A model generated the notes under the pieces. The model was not told the DNA's origin and searched no databases. It saw nothing but the letters and a program-made list of their open reading frames with translations. A stretch of 64,000 nucleotides of DNA from Epiperipatus broadwayi (taxonomy: Eukaryota > Onychophora > Udeonychophora > Euonychophora > Peripatidae): NCBI GenBank assembly GCA_028023455.1, contig JAQFVV010012511.1, positions 808,001 through 872,000 of the forward strand, given 5' to 3'. Position 1 is the first letter of the stretch. The number at the start of each line of letters is the position of its first letter. This document shows positions 62,215-64,000 of the stretch, one piece after another. The position numbers and the translations under genes were made by a program.

Positions 62215-64000
62215 GTTTGTTTCTGAGTTTATTTATTATTCATTGTTTGTGTTGTATGTCCATCAAATTAAGATATATTTTCAAGTTTGTTAGCCATATT
62301 TTTTAAAACAAAGAAATAGAAAATTTAGTTTGTGTTTACATCTAGTTTTTAATATTTTTTTATTTATAAATAAGCATCATAGATATTGCACTGACATAAT
62401 GAAAAACATTTATTTTTAGTAGTTATGCTTTTTATTAATGAATTTTTTTATTTTATTTAGTAATACTATAAAAATATCTACAGAAATTTGTAATATAGTT
62501 AATTCTTTAAGTGATTACAAAAGACTATAACCTGAAAAATGCAAATCTTAAGACAAAGATTTTACAAGTGCTTTCTTATCTTTTTTGTTTCTTCTTCAAA
62601 AATGCACAGTTTAATTTTTTGGTCTTTCCTGGTATGTTTTACATAATTTTATTTTATTTCTAAGGATAGGTCTAATACAATTCTTTTTTTTAATTTTTTT
62701 CCATTTAGTTTAAATTTTAGTATTATGTTTATCAATTTTTCTTCATTCATTTTTTTTTCTACTTGCCCATATAAAACTATTCCAAATAAAACTTCATTAA
62801 TTTTAATGGTCTCTTAAAATAATCTCCAAATTTAATATCAAAAACATGATAAAAACTTAATAGATTATTTTTAATTATTTGATTGTTGTTATGAAATGTT
62901 ACAGGTTCATTGAATTTATTCTTGACACATAGCAAAATTTTTTACATCTTATTTTATTCAGTATTCTATCTTTTTTCTACATATATATATATTTATGCAC
63001 ATATACATTTTCACACATACATATATATATATTGTAACTAGTAGGGCCATATGAAGGCTAAAAAAAAAGATATAAAAAAAAAACAAGACAAAAATTCTAG
63101 TAGTATTATTTAAGAGACATATAAAATATAATCAATAAGGGGTTATAATTTTTATTGATTACAGGTAACATCCTGGTTAATACATGATGTGTGATAAATA
63201 AATAAAATAAAAATGACAGACATCAACATTTAAATAATTTATCTTATAAAAATTAATATTGTTATTAGTTATTATTTAGAATAAATAATATAAAGGATTA
63301 ATATGTTTGTTCTTGATTATTAATTACTACAATCTATAAAATATTATTCTTTGTTTTTATTTGTGCAAATGAGTTTATTTTAAAAGAAGGCTAGATAGAA
63401 AATGAGAAAATCAATAAAAATTTCTTGTAATGATTGCCTGATTTATAAAAAGAATGTGATTTTTGAATAGAAAAAACTAAGGAAGCAGACATTGAACTGA
63501 TTGACAATAGAGAGACTATCTTCACATTTCACAATTTAAAAACTTGACTGTGGATTAATTATATATTTAAATAGCTCAGAAATAAAAAAAAATGGATTGC
63601 TAAGATAATAAAAGTTGGATAAAGGTTTATCTCTCATTTGCTACTATATTTTTTCAAAGAATTGGTTGGAAAACTTAATGTAGAATAAGTGAATTGTATT
63701 AACTTATATCTCTCTTTAAAATCAATGGATACCTTATATTTTGCTATATTTATCAATCGACAAAAAATCAAAAAGGTATTTTTAATATGTTGTTTAAAAA
63801 CAAATATAATGATCATAGCTAATGGCGAATATAATAATTCCATTCAATTATCACCTTACTAGCTTCAACATGAATTATCTAAGGGTCCAAAGGACATGTA
63901 AGGATAGATAGAGACTTGGACAACTGATACAATTATTATTCGATATTGCACCATTCAGGTTAAATATCAAAAAATGGTAATATTATTTTATTTTTATTTT
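62215..64000 (+). other. CIP2A intron to window end
   Basis: AT-rich. An AT microsatellite followed by TGTAACTAGTAGGGCC at 63033 resembles the start of an LTR whose far end would be outside. No further exon recognised. Confidence 0.4.

Overview
The window is AT-rich, intron-rich metazoan nuclear DNA. It carries no operons, no rRNA or tRNA that I can recognise, and no bacterial features. An invertebrate with long introns and many transposons is the best fit. A lophotrochozoan such as a mollusc (a cephalopod is plausible) is my inference, from a clear CIP2A orthologue, introns of 8-10 kb and the transposon mix. The sequence alone does not prove the lineage.

Layout. 1-4221 (minus strand) is a Ty3/gypsy-type LTR retrotransposon: a 658-residue Gag with a very long coiled coil, then Pol (protease, reverse transcriptase, RNase H) in the -1 frame, running off the left edge before integrase. 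Its primer-binding region is near 4600. 4641-10849 is AT-rich DNA with a 226-bp hairpin element (7821-8046) and two small GC-rich patches. 10850-19717 is a second, non-coding LTR element on the minus strand: two ~2.03-kb LTRs, a recognisable primer-binding site and only a 713-bp interior. Each LTR was later hit by the same 2038-bp piggyBac-type element, at two different TTAA sites, and the matching empty site survives in the other LTR.

From 22486 to 62214 seven plus-strand exons form one unbroken reading frame with matching splice phases. They encode the coiled-coil tail of CIP2A, a regulator of protein phosphatase PP2A-B56 and a partner of TOPBP1. The gene is open at both ends: upstream exons (the armadillo-like half) and the last exon(s) lie outside the window or were not found. 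The introns hold transposon debris: two related GG-ended elements with 8-bp target duplications (24324-25378, 50034-51801), two Tigger/pogo-like elements with TA duplications (30145-31017, 55449-56653), a 399-bp hAT element with a perfect 8-bp duplication (48391-48789), two LINE fossils, a probable solo LTR (58535-59897), a 254-bp tandem duplication and a dispersed repeat with inverted copies.

The most noteworthy points are the paired independent piggyBac insertions inside sister LTRs, the apparently novel GG-ended element family, and the coiled-coil Gag with no visible zinc knuckle. No host gene other than CIP2A could be supported.
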